Shown here: one piece after another, positions 1-7,136 of the stretch
Position numbering within the stretch: the first letter of the stretch is position 1
Layout of the letters: the number at the start of each line of letters is the position of its first letter
From: Psychrilyobacter sp.
GTDB taxonomy: Bacteria; Fusobacteriota; Fusobacteriia; Fusobacteriales; Fusobacteriaceae
Assembly (NCBI GenBank): GCA_030621995.1
Contig: JAUXGP010000041.1
Location: forward strand, 1 to 9,871
Length of the DNA: 9,871 bases
Direction of reading: 5' to 3'
Program-made: the position numbers and the translations under genes
Notes under the pieces: model-generated
Told to the model about the DNA's origin: nothing
The model's database searches: none
What the model saw: the letters and a program-made list of their open reading frames with translations, nothing else

Positions 1-15
1 ATATTAAATAACTAA

Positions 16-43
16 CCTCATCTGTCCTGGTGGACAGATGAGG
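16..43. other. Perfect 12-bp stem-loop ahead of the carboxypeptidase gene
   Basis: Arms at 16-27 and 32-43 are perfectly complementary around a TGGT loop. On the plus strand no T-run follows, so it is a poor intrinsic terminator in that direction. On the minus strand the downstream bases are only moderately T-rich. It could be the terminator of a gene left of the window or a 5'-leader hairpin of the carboxypeptidase mRNA. The structure is directly visible, but its role is not. Confidence 0.5.
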
Positions 44-65
44 TCAACACAAGGGGGAAATAAAA

Positions 66-1568
66 ATGAAACATCAGGAAGCATTGGATTATGTAATCAA
101 CAAGTTAGAAGAACTCAGTAATTACAACTATGCATCATCGATTATTTACTGGGATTTAGAAACAGGAGCACCTAAGGAAGGGATTAGGAGGGCTTCTACA
201 GTTTTAGGATTTTATAGTGGCGAATCTCACAAGATCTTAACCGATCAGGAGTTCAATAAAAATTTAGATCTTTTACTTGAAAATTTAGATAGCTTAGATG
301 AGATCAATAAAAAAATTATGATAGAGATAAAAAAGGATATTGATAATATAAAAAAAATCCCTCTCGAGGAATACAAGAAATATAGTGAATTAATATCTAA
401 AGCACAGCCTATCTGGGCAGATGCCAGGGAGAAAAATGATTTTTCGTTATTTTTACCCTATTTAGAAAAAATAATTAAGTACAAACAAAAATATGCGGAA
501 TATAAAGGATATAAAGAACATCCGTACGATGCTTTATTAGATGATTATGAACCCGGGATGACTGTAAAATCACTGGATATTTTCTTTGCTTCTTTAAAGA
601 AACAACTAGTTCCAATTATTCTAAAAATAAATGAAAAGAAAGATTTCATCTCAGATAAAATTATAAAAGTTGATTACGATATAGAGAAACAAAAAGAGTT
701 CTCTGTCTTTGCAGCTAAATATTTAGGATTTGATTTTGATAGAGGACTATTAAAAGAAAGTGCTCACCCATTCTCTATGGGATTGAATAAATATGATGTT
801 AGGATGACCACAAGGTACACCATAGATGACATGCAATCTTCATTATTTGGAACTCTACACGAAACTGGTCATTCTCTCTATGAGCAAAATATAGGCGAGG
901 AGATTTGGGAGACTATATTAGGAACCGGAAACTCTATGGGAATCCACGAATCTCAATCCAGATTATATGAAAATTTAGTCGGCAGAAGTTTAGAATTTTG
1001 GGAGCCTATCTATCCTAAATTACAAGAAGCTTTTCCCGACGTTCTAAGCAATGTTTCTTTAGAGGAATACCATAGAGCTATCAATAAAGTTGAACCCAGC
1101 CTTATCAGGGTAGAAGCAGATGAGCTGACTTATTCATTACATATTATGCTCAGATACGAAATAGAAAAAGAACTTATAGAAGGAAAGATAAAACCTTGTG
1201 ACCTGCCTAAAATTTGGAATGAACGAATGAAAAAATATCTGGGAATAACTCCTCCCAATGACTCTGATGGTGTCCTGCAAGATGTCCACTGGGCTGCCGG
1301 ACTTTTTGGATATTTCCCATCTTACGCTCTAGGGAGTGCCAACGCTTCTCAGATAATGAATACAATGAAGAATAAATTAGATGTAGATACTCTCTTAAAA
1401 GAGGGTAAATTAGAGGCAATCAAAGAGTATTTAGGAGAGAATATCCATAAGTATGGAAAATTAAAAGATCCCAATGAAATTATGGAGATCTCCACTGGAG
1501 AAACCCCTAATTCAAAATATTATGTAGATTATCTAATCGAAAAATACAGCAGGTTGTATGAGATATAG
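66..1568 (+). CDS. M32-family zinc metallocarboxypeptidase (thermostable carboxypeptidase 1 type)
   Basis: A 500-residue cytosolic enzyme that removes C-terminal amino acids from peptides, probably in peptide turnover. It has no signal peptide or membrane segment. The HEXXH zinc motif is HETGH at residues 265-269. The second family motif HESQSR at 294-299 supplies the third metal ligand (E295). Other M32 blocks are DDYEPGMT (159-166), HPFSMG with the following DVRMTTRY (234-251) and RVEADE (348-353). Length is normal for M32 (about 500). The start is supported by AGGGGG at 52-57, eight bases before the ATG; the promoter must lie left of the window or in the first 50 bases. It converges on hcp copy 1 and its stop codon sits in the shared terminator. 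The family call is secure; the physiological substrate is unknown. Confidence 0.95.
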   Translation: MKHQEALDYVINKLEELSNYNYASSIIYWDLETGAPKEGIRRASTVLGFYSGESHKILTDQEFNKNLDLLLENLDSLDEINKKIMIEIKKDIDNIKKIPLEEYKKYSELISKAQPIWADAREKNDFSLFLPYLEKIIKYKQKYAEYKGYKEHPYDALLDDYEPGMTVKSLDIFFASLKKQLVPIILKINEKKDFISDKIIKVDYDIEKQKEFSVFAAKYLGFDFDRGLLKESAHPFSMGLNKYDVRMTTRYTIDDMQSSLFGTLHETGHSLYEQNIGEEIWETILGTGNSMGIHESQSRLYENLVGRSLEFWEPIYPKLQEAFPDVLSNVSLEEYHRAINKVEPSLIRVEADELTYSLHIMLRYEIEKELIEGKIKPCDLPKIWNERMKKYLGITPPNDSDGVLQDVHWAAGLFGYFPSYALGSANASQIMNTMKNKLDVDTLLKEGKLEAIKEYLGENIHKYGKLKDPNEIMEISTGETPNSKYYVDYLIEKYSRLYEI

Positions 1569-1613
1569 GGTAAATAAAAAGAGCGACAAAATCGCTCTTT
1601 TTATTTACCCTAT
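1565..1613. terminator. Bidirectional intrinsic terminator between convergent genes
   Basis: Perfect 22-bp inverted repeat, arms 1565-1586 and 1592-1613, with a CAAAA loop. The core is a GAGCGA/TCGCTC stem flanked by A5 on one side and T5 on the other, so it ends transcripts arriving from either direction. The carboxypeptidase TAG stop (1566-1568) lies inside the left arm, and the hcp copy 1 stop codon is ten bases beyond the right arm. Confidence 0.9.
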
Positions 1614-1622
1614 TACTAGTCC

Positions 1623-3377
1623 CTACTCACCCATAAATAATTTAATGTCATCATCTACAGATCCAATTCCTGCTATTCCAAAGTTTTTAACCAGTACGTC
1701 TACAACTGTCGGTGACAGGAATCCCGGTAATGTCGGTCCTAAATGGATATTTTTTACTCCCAGGTGCAATAGTGCCAATAACACAATTACAGCTTTTTGC
1801 TCATACCATGCAATATTATATGCAATTGGCAGTTCATTTATATCCTCTAATTCAAATACTTCCTTTAATTTAAGAGCTATAAGAGCTAATGAATAAGAAT
1901 CGTTACACTGACCGGCATCCAATACTCTGGGAATCCCGCCGATATCTCCTAAGTTTAATTTATTGTATCTAAACTTTGCACAACCTGCTGTTAAGATCAC
2001 TGTATCTTTCGGTAATTTTTCAGCAAATTCAGTATAATATTCCCTAGATTTCATCCTTCCGTCACAGCCTGCCATTACGAAGAACTTTTTGATCGCTCCG
2101 GTTTTTACTGCATCCACCACTTTATCAGCTAACGCAAATACCTGCTCATGGGCAAATCCACCTATGATAGCGCCCTCTTCAATCTGAATAGGAGCCTTAC
2201 AAGTCTTGGCCATCTCAATTACTTTAGAGAAATTTTTTGTTCCATCTGCATTTACTGCAATCCTTTCCCATCCTGGATATCCTGCTGCATTTGTAGTAAA
2301 TACCTTACCGTCATAGGATGCTCCTACCTTCGGCGGTACGATACAGTTAGTTGTGAAGATAATCGGTCCATTGAAAGATTCAAATTCCTCTTTTTGCTTC
2401 CACCATGCATTCCCGTAGTTACCTACCAGGTGTTTGAATTTCTTTAACTTTGGATAATAGTGAGTCGGCAGCATCTCCGAATGAGTATAGATATCTACAC
2501 CTGTTCCTTCGGTCTGCTCCAATAACTGCACTATGTCATTGAGATCATGCCCGGATACCAGGATTCCTGGATTAACACCTACACCTATATTGACCTCTGT
2601 TATCTCAGGATTTCCAAATGTCCCGCAATTTGCTTTATCTAATAATGCCATTGCTTCTACACCGTATTTTCCGGTTTCTAAAACCAAGGCCACCAAGTCA
2701 TCTACCGATAGAGTATCATCCAATGTGGAAGCCAGTGCTTTTTCCATGAACATTACAATTTCTTTATTTTTATATCCTAAATTATTGGCATGCTCATAGT
2801 AAGCAGCCATTCCCTTCAATCCATAGACAGATAGTTCTCTAAGGGATCTTATATCTTCATTTTCAGTGGACAACACTCCTATGCTGAGAGCCTTAGCCTG
2901 CATCTCTTCCATGGTATCTACTGTAAATGTAAGTACATCATGGTCAGCTAATCTCTTAGGTACACAGCCGCCCTCTTTTAATCCCTCTCTGATTTCAAGT
3001 CCTTTTCTGATCTCCACCGCTATAGCTTCATCATCAAAGTTAGCATTTGTAATTGTAGTGAAGAGTGAATTAGCGATAAAATAATCTACCCCCTTGCAGA
3101 TCTCACAGTCATCTCTATGCTCTAATGGATGTCCCTCCCTCAAGATTGAAATTCCTTTTAAAGTATATATCAGCAGATCCTGCAGATTAGCTGTTTCAGG
3201 CTGTTTCCCGCAAACTCCTACTACTGTACAGCCTGTCCCCTTTGCCGTTTCTTGACATTGATAACAAAACATCGGTACTTTTTCATCTTTTACAATGATA
3301 TGTTTTACTTCCTCCTTGACTTCCTTTGCCAGTTCTTTTTCCTTTGCAAAAAATCTTTTTAGTCTATCCCATGCCAT
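1623..3377 (-). CDS. hcp: Hydroxylamine reductase / hybrid cluster protein, copy 1, with N-terminal extension
   Basis: A 584-residue prismane-type iron-sulfur protein. Family members reduce hydroxylamine to ammonia in vitro and act as NO reductases/nitrosative-stress enzymes in vivo. Proximal cluster cysteines are C38, C41, C50 and C56 (CX2CX8CX5C, the pattern of anaerobe-type Hcp with a 4Fe-4S cluster). The hybrid-cluster ligands match the Desulfovibrio spacing: H277, E301, C345, C438 (persulfide position), C466, C491 and E526. Residues 1-35 are an extra, highly charged, probably helical segment that copy 2 lacks. It has no signal-peptide character. The long start is chosen because GGAGGGG lies seven bases upstream of ATG 3377, whereas Met36 has no ribosome site. 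Residues 406-584 differ from copy 2 at only six positions. No Hcr-type reductase is adjacent, so the electron donor is unknown. Confidence 0.95.
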   Translation of the reverse strand: MAWDRLKRFFAKEKELAKEVKEEVKHIIVKDEKVPMFCYQCQETAKGTGCTVVGVCGKQPETANLQDLLIYTLKGISILREGHPLEHRDDCEICKGVDYFIANSLFTTITNANFDDEAIAVEIRKGLEIREGLKEGGCVPKRLADHDVLTFTVDTMEEMQAKALSIGVLSTENEDIRSLRELSVYGLKGMAAYYEHANNLGYKNKEIVMFMEKALASTLDDTLSVDDLVALVLETGKYGVEAMALLDKANCGTFGNPEITEVNIGVGVNPGILVSGHDLNDIVQLLEQTEGTGVDIYTHSEMLPTHYYPKLKKFKHLVGNYGNAWWKQKEEFESFNGPIIFTTNCIVPPKVGASYDGKVFTTNAAGYPGWERIAVNADGTKNFSKVIEMAKTCKAPIQIEEGAIIGGFAHEQVFALADKVVDAVKTGAIKKFFVMAGCDGRMKSREYYTEFAEKLPKDTVILTAGCAKFRYNKLNLGDIGGIPRVLDAGQCNDSYSLALIALKLKEVFELEDINELPIAYNIAWYEQKAVIVLLALLHLGVKNIHLGPTLPGFLSPTVVDVLVKNFGIAGIGSVDDDIKLFMGE

Positions 3378-3412
3378 CTTATATCCCCTCCATCAAAAAT
3401 TAATCTATCCTT

Positions 3413-3435
3413 GGAATATATACCGAATATAATCC
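3413..3435. promoter_or_regulatory. Imperfect dyad upstream of hcp copy 1 (candidate operator)
   Basis: Two 9-base arms (3413-3421 and 3427-3435) match as an inverted repeat at 8 of 9 positions around ACCGA, about 36 bases upstream of the hcp copy 1 start. TATATT-like -10 candidates fall inside it on the minus strand, but no convincing -35 was found. In AT-rich DNA such a dyad may be chance, so the regulatory role is inference. Confidence 0.25.
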
Positions 3436-3456
3436 TAATTCCTTTTTATTTTTTAA

Positions 3457-3493
3457 GGAAAAAATAAGACAAAGCTGCAGAATTAACTGCAAC
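3457..3493 (-). terminator. Intrinsic terminator after the SHOCT gene
   Basis: On the minus strand a 7-bp stem (arms 3493-3487 and 3480-3474, one G-U pair) with a six-base loop is followed by a T-rich run with six consecutive T. It lies just downstream of the SHOCT stop codon and separates that gene from hcp copy 1. Confidence 0.7.
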
Positions 3494-3514
3494 TCAATTT
3501 TTTAATTATTTTTT

Positions 3515-3757
3515 TTAATCTCTCAATTTATCCTTCATATCTTTATACTCACTCTCTGTTATCTCTCCCCTGGCATATCTTTTTTTCAATATATCCATGG
3601 GTGTTTCTTTCCGATCAACTCCTGATTTAAAACTATTTCCTGTAAATCTGCCACTAAACATTGAAATTATTACTACTGCAATTAATATCCAAAATATAAA
3701 CATAAAAATCCCTCCTCCCATAAACATCGAACTTCCAAAACCATATCCATGCATCAT
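3515..3757 (-). CDS. Small membrane protein with C-terminal SHOCT domain
   Basis: An 80-residue protein. A Met/Gly/His-rich N-terminus is followed by one hydrophobic helix (about residues 13-33), a polar linker, and a C-terminal block PMDILKKRYARGEITESEY that is a typical SHOCT (short C-terminal) domain. SHOCT domains occur at the ends of many bacterial membrane or stress proteins and are thought to mediate oligomerisation; no reaction is known. An upstream in-frame GTG at 3766 is possible, but GGGAG (3768-3764) overlaps it and sits eight bases before ATG 3757, so the ATG is preferred. It lies between two hcp genes but is fenced off by terminators on both sides, so a link with Hcp is by position only. 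Confidence 0.8.
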   Translation of the reverse strand: MMHGYGFGSSMFMGGGIFMFIFWILIAVVIISMFSGRFTGNSFKSGVDRKETPMDILKKRYARGEITESEYKDMKDKLRD

Positions 3758-3795
3758 CTTAATCACTCCCTTCTTTATTTTTCTTTTATATAAAC

Positions 3796-3828
3796 ATTAT
3801 AATTTATTTCTGTGAAAGTTTAGTGAAG
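3796..3828 (-). promoter_or_regulatory. SHOCT gene promoter with PhoP/OmpR-like direct repeat
   Basis: On the minus strand a perfect TATAAT -10 lies at 3801-3796, but no good -35 exists. In the -35 position are two direct repeats, TTCACT and TTCACA, separated by five bases (an 11-bp period, 3828-3812). This layout resembles the tandem sites of OmpR/PhoP-type response regulators, which replace a weak -35. The motif is visible; the identity of the regulator is inference. Confidence 0.4.
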
Positions 3829-3851
3829 AACTAAAGAATTTCCCCATAAAA

Positions 3852-3885
3852 ATATCCCCCCTCTTTAATTAAAGAGGGGGGATAT
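3852..3885 (-). terminator. 34-bp perfect palindrome, terminator of hcp copy 2
   Basis: A completely self-complementary 34-bp sequence (C6TCTTTAATTAAAGAG6 core with ATAT ends) begins 11 bases downstream of the hcp copy 2 stop codon. On the minus strand it is followed by TTTTTAT, so it should fold into a very stable hairpin that ends the transcript. Confidence 0.8.
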
Positions 3886-3895
3886 AAGGGGGAGT

Positions 3896-5563
3896 TTACT
3901 CACCCATAAATAATTTGATATCGTCATCTACAGATCCGATTCCTGCTATACCAAAGTTTTCAACTAATACGTTTACTACTGCCGGTGATAGGAATGCCGG
4001 TAATGTTGGCCCTAAGTGGATATTTTTCACACCTAAGTGTAATAGCGCTAATAATACGATTACTGCTTTTTGCTCATACCATGCAATATTGTATGCAATC
4101 GGCAATTCATTGATATCTTCTAATTCAAATACTTCTTTTAATTTAAGAGCTATTAAAGCCAGAGAGTAAGAATCATTACACTGCCCTGCATCCAATACTC
4201 TAGGAATCCCGCCGATATCTCCTAAATCTAATTTATTGTATCTAAACTTTGCACAACCTGCTGTTAAGATTACTGTATCCTTTGGCAACTTCTCAGCAAA
4301 TTCAGTATAATAATCTCTTGATTTCATCCTTCCGTCACAACCTGCCATTACAAAGAACTTCTTGATCGCTCCGGTTTTTACTGCGTCTACTACTTTGTCT
4401 GCAAGGGCAAATACCTGCTCATGAGCAAATCCACCTACGATAGTCCCTGTCTCAATCTCTGTAGGAGCTTCACAAGTTTTAGCTATTTCAATGATTTCAG
4501 AGAAATCTTTCTTTCCATTTTCATCTTCTTTTATATTCATCCAGCCTGGGTATCCGGCTGCATTTGTAGTGAATACCTTACCTTCATATGAGGCTCCTGC
4601 CTTAGGCGGTACAATACAGTTAGTTGTGAATAAGATCGGTCCGTTGAATGATTCGAACTCCTCTTTTTGTTTCCACCATGCATTTCCGTAGTTACCTACC
4701 AGGTGGTCATATTTCTTTAACTCAGGGTAGTAATGAGCCGGTAACATCTCTGAATGAGTATAGATATCTACTCCAGTTCCCTCTGTCTGCTCCAATAACT
4801 GCACTATATCATTTAAATCATGTCCGGATATTAATATTCCCGGATTTGATTTAGTTCCAATGTTTACTTCAGTTAATTCAGGATTTCCGAATCTGCCAGT
4901 GTTTGCACCATCTAATAATGCCATTACATCTACACCAAATTTACCGGTTTCTAATACCAACCCTACTAATTCATCCACTGTTAAAGTATCATCCAATGTA
5001 GAAACCAGTGCCTTTTCCATGAACATTACAATCTCTTGATTTTTATATCCTAAGTTTACCGAATGCTCATAGTAAGCTGCCATTCCCTTTAATCCATATA
5101 TAGTTAACTCACGGAGCGATCTTATATCTTCATTTTCAGTTGATAGTACTCCTATTGAAGTTGACTTTGCCTGCATCTCTTCCATAGTTGCTGCTGTAAA
5201 AGTTAATGCATCATGGTCAGCTAATCTCTTGGGAGTTCTTCCTAATTCTATGAATTTAGCCTTTATCTCATCTCTGAGTGCCATTCCTTCTGTGATTTGT
5301 GCTGCGATAGCCTCATCATCAAAGTTTGCATTTGTAATAGTGGTAAACAGTGCATTTGTTAAATAATAATCTATCTCTTCCGCTTTACCGCAAGATTTTC
5401 TTGTTTCTAAATCAACTCCCTCTCTTAAGATTGCAATTGATTTAGCTGTGTAGATAAGCAAATCTTGTAGGTTAGAAGTTTCAGGTTTTTTCCCGCAAAC
5501 TCCCATTACTGAACATCCTTTATTTCCTGCAGTTTCTTGACATTGGTAACAAAACATTGACAT
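3896..5563 (-). CDS. hcp: Hydroxylamine reductase / hybrid cluster protein, copy 2
   Basis: A 555-residue cytosolic hybrid cluster protein of normal family length. The proximal 4Fe-4S motif is C5, C8, C17 and C23. Hybrid-cluster ligands are H248, E272, C316, C409 (persulfide position), C437, C462 and E497, and every spacing checked (24, 68, 28, 25 and 35 residues) equals that of the Desulfovibrio vulgaris enzyme. It should therefore be an active hydroxylamine/NO-reducing enzyme of the nitrosative stress response. The start is fixed by GGAGGAG five bases before the ATG. It is the standard-length partner of hcp copy 1, about 2.2 kb away in the same orientation. The N-terminal ~380 residues differ substantially from copy 1, and the C-terminal ~179 are about 97% identical. 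It has its own promoter and terminator, so it is probably monocistronic. Confidence 0.97.
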   Translation of the reverse strand: MSMFCYQCQETAGNKGCSVMGVCGKKPETSNLQDLLIYTAKSIAILREGVDLETRKSCGKAEEIDYYLTNALFTTITNANFDDEAIAAQITEGMALRDEIKAKFIELGRTPKRLADHDALTFTAATMEEMQAKSTSIGVLSTENEDIRSLRELTIYGLKGMAAYYEHSVNLGYKNQEIVMFMEKALVSTLDDTLTVDELVGLVLETGKFGVDVMALLDGANTGRFGNPELTEVNIGTKSNPGILISGHDLNDIVQLLEQTEGTGVDIYTHSEMLPAHYYPELKKYDHLVGNYGNAWWKQKEEFESFNGPILFTTNCIVPPKAGASYEGKVFTTNAAGYPGWMNIKEDENGKKDFSEIIEIAKTCEAPTEIETGTIVGGFAHEQVFALADKVVDAVKTGAIKKFFVMAGCDGRMKSRDYYTEFAEKLPKDTVILTAGCAKFRYNKLDLGDIGGIPRVLDAGQCNDSYSLALIALKLKEVFELEDINELPIAYNIAWYEQKAVIVLLALLHLGVKNIHLGPTLPAFLSPAVVNVLVENFGIAGIGSVDDDIKLFMGE

Positions 5564-5589
5564 ATTATCTCCTCCATATTATTATATTG

Positions 5590-5610
5590 ACTCTTTCCCT
5601 AAGGAAGAGT
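5590..5610. promoter_or_regulatory. Hairpin in the hcp copy 2 leader
   Basis: Arms 5590-5598 and 5603-5610 form an inverted repeat (ACTCTTTCC against GGAAGAGT, one bulged base) with a four-base loop. It lies between the predicted start of transcription and the ribosome site of hcp copy 2. It could be a leader hairpin stabilising the mRNA or an operator. Confidence 0.35.
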
Positions 5611-5622
5611 GATTTCTATAGT

Positions 5623-5633
5623 TGATTATATCA
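5623..5633 (-). promoter_or_regulatory. Extended -10 promoter of hcp copy 2 within an 11-bp palindrome
   Basis: On the minus strand the bases read TGATATAATCA, which contains TGnTATAAT, a perfect extended -10 element (TATAAT at 5630-5625). The whole 11-mer is a palindrome (TGAT-N3-ATCA), so a dimeric regulator could cover the -10. The -35 region coincides with the upstream terminator and is weak. CRP/FNR-type regulators such as HcpR control hcp in other anaerobes, but the half-site spacing here is 3 rather than the FNR value of 4. Confidence 0.5.
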
Positions 5634-5643
5634 GTAAGAAAAG

Positions 5644-5671
5644 AAAAAAATCGGTAACATAGGTTACCGAT
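5644..5671 (-). terminator. Intrinsic terminator of the dCMP deaminase gene
   Basis: Perfect 9-bp stem (arms 5671-5663 and 5658-5650) with a four-base loop. On the minus strand it is followed directly by a run of T (5650-5644). It lies just downstream of the deaminase stop codon and immediately upstream of the hcp copy 2 promoter. Confidence 0.9.
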
Positions 5672-5678
5672 CTTAAAA

Positions 5679-6173
5679 TTAAATTAAATTTTCATCTAAA
5701 GAGATACATATCTCCATTTTTCTCGGAATTAATTTAGTATATTTTACCCCTGCACTGTCCAAAAGCATCTTAGATGCTCTATTGGAATCTGTACCTGCAT
5801 ATTTATCCGAAAGGTAGACCACCTTAGTTATTCCACTTTGAATTATTGACTTAGCACACTCATGGCACGGAAATAATCCTACATATATAGTGCAATTCTT
5901 TAAATTTTTTATACTGTTTAAAATAGCATTCTGTTCTGCATGCATGACAAAGGGGTATTTAGTCTCTAAAAATCCTCCGTCCCTTCCCCACGGAAATTCA
6001 TCATCGGAACATCCCTTGGGAAAACCATTATATCCTGCTCCTACAATTTTTTTATCCTCATTTATTATACAGGCTCCTACCTGGGTACTTGGATCTTTAC
6101 TTCTCTGCCCGGACAAAACTGCTATTCCCATAAAATATTCATCCCAGCTCAAATAATCTTCTCTTTTATTCAT
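5679..6173 (-). CDS. Deoxycytidylate (dCMP) deaminase, ComEB-like
   Basis: A 164-residue zinc enzyme of the cytidine/deoxycytidylate deaminase superfamily that converts dCMP to dUMP, feeding thymidylate synthesis. The catalytic motif is H78-A-E80 (zinc ligand and proton-shuttle Glu) and the second zinc motif is P102-C103-H-E-C106. The N-terminal WDEYFMGIA and STQVGA blocks and the YPFVMHAEQNAIL context are characteristic of dCMP rather than cytidine deaminases. The insertion before HAE (about residues 55-77) also fits, since it carries extra metal or effector residues in relatives. Length is near the family's usual 150-190. GGAGGA lies ten bases before the ATG. It is divergent from the CcdA-like gene across 296 bases. 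It could instead be called comEB, but no competence genes are nearby. Confidence 0.92.
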   Translation of the reverse strand: MNKREDYLSWDEYFMGIAVLSGQRSKDPSTQVGACIINEDKKIVGAGYNGFPKGCSDDEFPWGRDGGFLETKYPFVMHAEQNAILNSIKNLKNCTIYVGLFPCHECAKSIIQSGITKVVYLSDKYAGTDSNRASKMLLDSAGVKYTKLIPRKMEICISLDENLI

Positions 6174-6213
6174 AAAATTTTATTCCTCCTCTGCATAAAT
6201 TCAAAACCTTTTT

Positions 6214-6280
6214 TTACACAGAGATTCACAGAGATTTAACTTATAGTTTCATAGAGTTTTTTCTCTGTGTAACTCTGTAA
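6214..6280. repeat. Nested inverted repeat with CACAGAG words, intergenic
   Basis: Inner arms CACAGAGA (6227-6234) and TCTCTGTG (6262-6269) pair perfectly. Outer arms ACAGAG (6218-6223) and CTCTGT (6273-6278) also pair, with three-base internal loops, and a third CTGTG word follows at 6303-6307. The element sits in the 296-base gap between the divergent dCMP deaminase and CcdA-like genes. It resembles the element at 8589-8685 in architecture, suggesting a dispersed, non-coding repeat. The remainder of this gap is plain AT-rich DNA in which I see no gene. Confidence 0.55.
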
Positions 6281-6432
6281 CCAATTTTATTCGTATTAAT
6301 TCTGTGATTAAGTTTTTTCTCTTTTAATTTTCCATTATCAATTAGTAATTACTCCTCACTATTATACTATATCTTATCTCAACCATAAAGTTATTATCTC
6401 ACCTATATAGGACTTTCATAGTATTTTCAGTA

Positions 6433-6438
6433 TATAAT
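6433..6438 (+). promoter_or_regulatory. Possible -10 box of the CcdA-like gene
   Basis: A perfect TATAAT lies 32 bases upstream of the ATG at 6470. At the expected distance only a poor -35 (AGGACT, 6409-6414, spacer 18) is present, so the promoter is weak, activator-dependent, or a chance match in AT-rich DNA. Confidence 0.4.
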
Positions 6439-6469
6439 CTTAGAATTAAAAAAATTAGGAGGAGTATTT

Positions 6470-7078
6470 ATGATCTATTTTATTGCCTTTACTTTGGGAG
6501 TTTCAGGATTTTTCCATCCGTGTTTCATCGGGACTATAACTACATTTTACGCCGCCTTGGTCTTGGTTAAAGATAAGAAAAAATTTATTTTAGGGAGTAT
6601 CCTGGGAATGGTTATTATTAATTTTTCATTTCTATTCTTTACCGATCTTCTGACTCATATCTTCCACCAAAGGATATTTAACTATATTATCGGCGGTATG
6701 TTTATCCTCTTTGGGCTTATGTTTTTAGGGGTTATAAAACATAAACATTCCCACTTTTTGCTTTCTATAGAGAGGATTCAAAAAATAAATCCTGTTTTAG
6801 TGGGAATTTTCATTGTTTTTTCATGGATTCAATCCTTTGCCCATATCTTTATTCCTATGGTTCCCCTGATTGCCAAAACAAACTCTTATTTAAGAATTTT
6901 TATAATTTTACCCTATATCATAGGCTTGACAATACCAGTTACTTTATTTAATTTCTTGCCTCTTCGATTAAAAAAGAAACACACACAAAAATATACCAAA
7001 ATCATTGGAATACTCCTAATTATCTTAGGTATATTTATCAGTTTCAATCTATTTGAGGAAATCGAACACCTGGTTTGA
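6470..7078 (+). CDS. CcdA/DsbD-like integral membrane protein with one cysteine
   Basis: A 202-residue protein with about six hydrophobic segments (roughly 3-30, 39-59, 70-88, 107-125, 142-163 and 175-194). Overall length, the N-terminal FTLGVSGFFHPC block and the small-residue/proline pattern (SW..., IGLTIPVTLF, final helix ILLIILGIF) resemble the CcdA/DsbD transmembrane domain, which carries electrons across the membrane from thioredoxin to extracytoplasmic thiol partners. That family normally uses two cysteines. Here C18 (in HPCF) is the only cysteine in the protein, and the position expected for the second (about 118-125, SWIQSFAH) has none. Several histidines are present. It may have another role, for example metal or haem handling, or it may pair with another protein. 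AGGAGGAG at 6457-6464 fixes the start. It is apparently monocistronic. The family assignment is tentative. Confidence 0.6.
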   Translation: MIYFIAFTLGVSGFFHPCFIGTITTFYAALVLVKDKKKFILGSILGMVIINFSFLFFTDLLTHIFHQRIFNYIIGGMFILFGLMFLGVIKHKHSHFLLSIERIQKINPVLVGIFIVFSWIQSFAHIFIPMVPLIAKTNSYLRIFIILPYIIGLTIPVTLFNFLPLRLKKKHTQKYTKIIGILLIILGIFISFNLFEEIEHLV

Positions 7079-7136
7079 ACAAATTCTTTTTTCAAATTAT
7101 AGCTGAATTTTCGCATTACTGCAGATCTTTAAAACC

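Noticed and set aside
2148..2447. Plus-strand open frames inside hcp copy 1 (also 1558-1896, 2533-2799 and 2866-3084) and similar ones inside hcp copy 2
   Set aside because: They run antisense to the Hcp genes, recur at matching places in both copies as expected for shadows, and lack ribosome sites or recognisable domains.
3270..3272. Shorter start of hcp copy 1 at Met36
   Set aside because: This would give a standard Hcp length, but no ribosome site precedes it, while ATG 3377 has an excellent one.
3758..3766. GTG start for the SHOCT protein
   Set aside because: The purine-rich ribosome site overlaps the GTG itself and is correctly spaced for the ATG at 3757.
1623..5563. Carbon monoxide dehydrogenase (CooS), which shares the Hcp fold
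   Set aside because: Cysteine spacing and hybrid-cluster ligands, including the persulfide-cysteine context GCDGRMKSR, match Hcp and not CooS.
1623..5563. Assembly artefact producing two hcp copies
   Set aside because: The copies differ by many silent and non-silent bases, have different flanks and lengths, and are separated by another gene.
6214..6280. CRISPR repeats or a tRNA in the intergenic repeat regions
   Set aside because: There are no regularly spaced direct repeats with unique spacers, and no cloverleaf or CCA end. The repeats are inverted and short.
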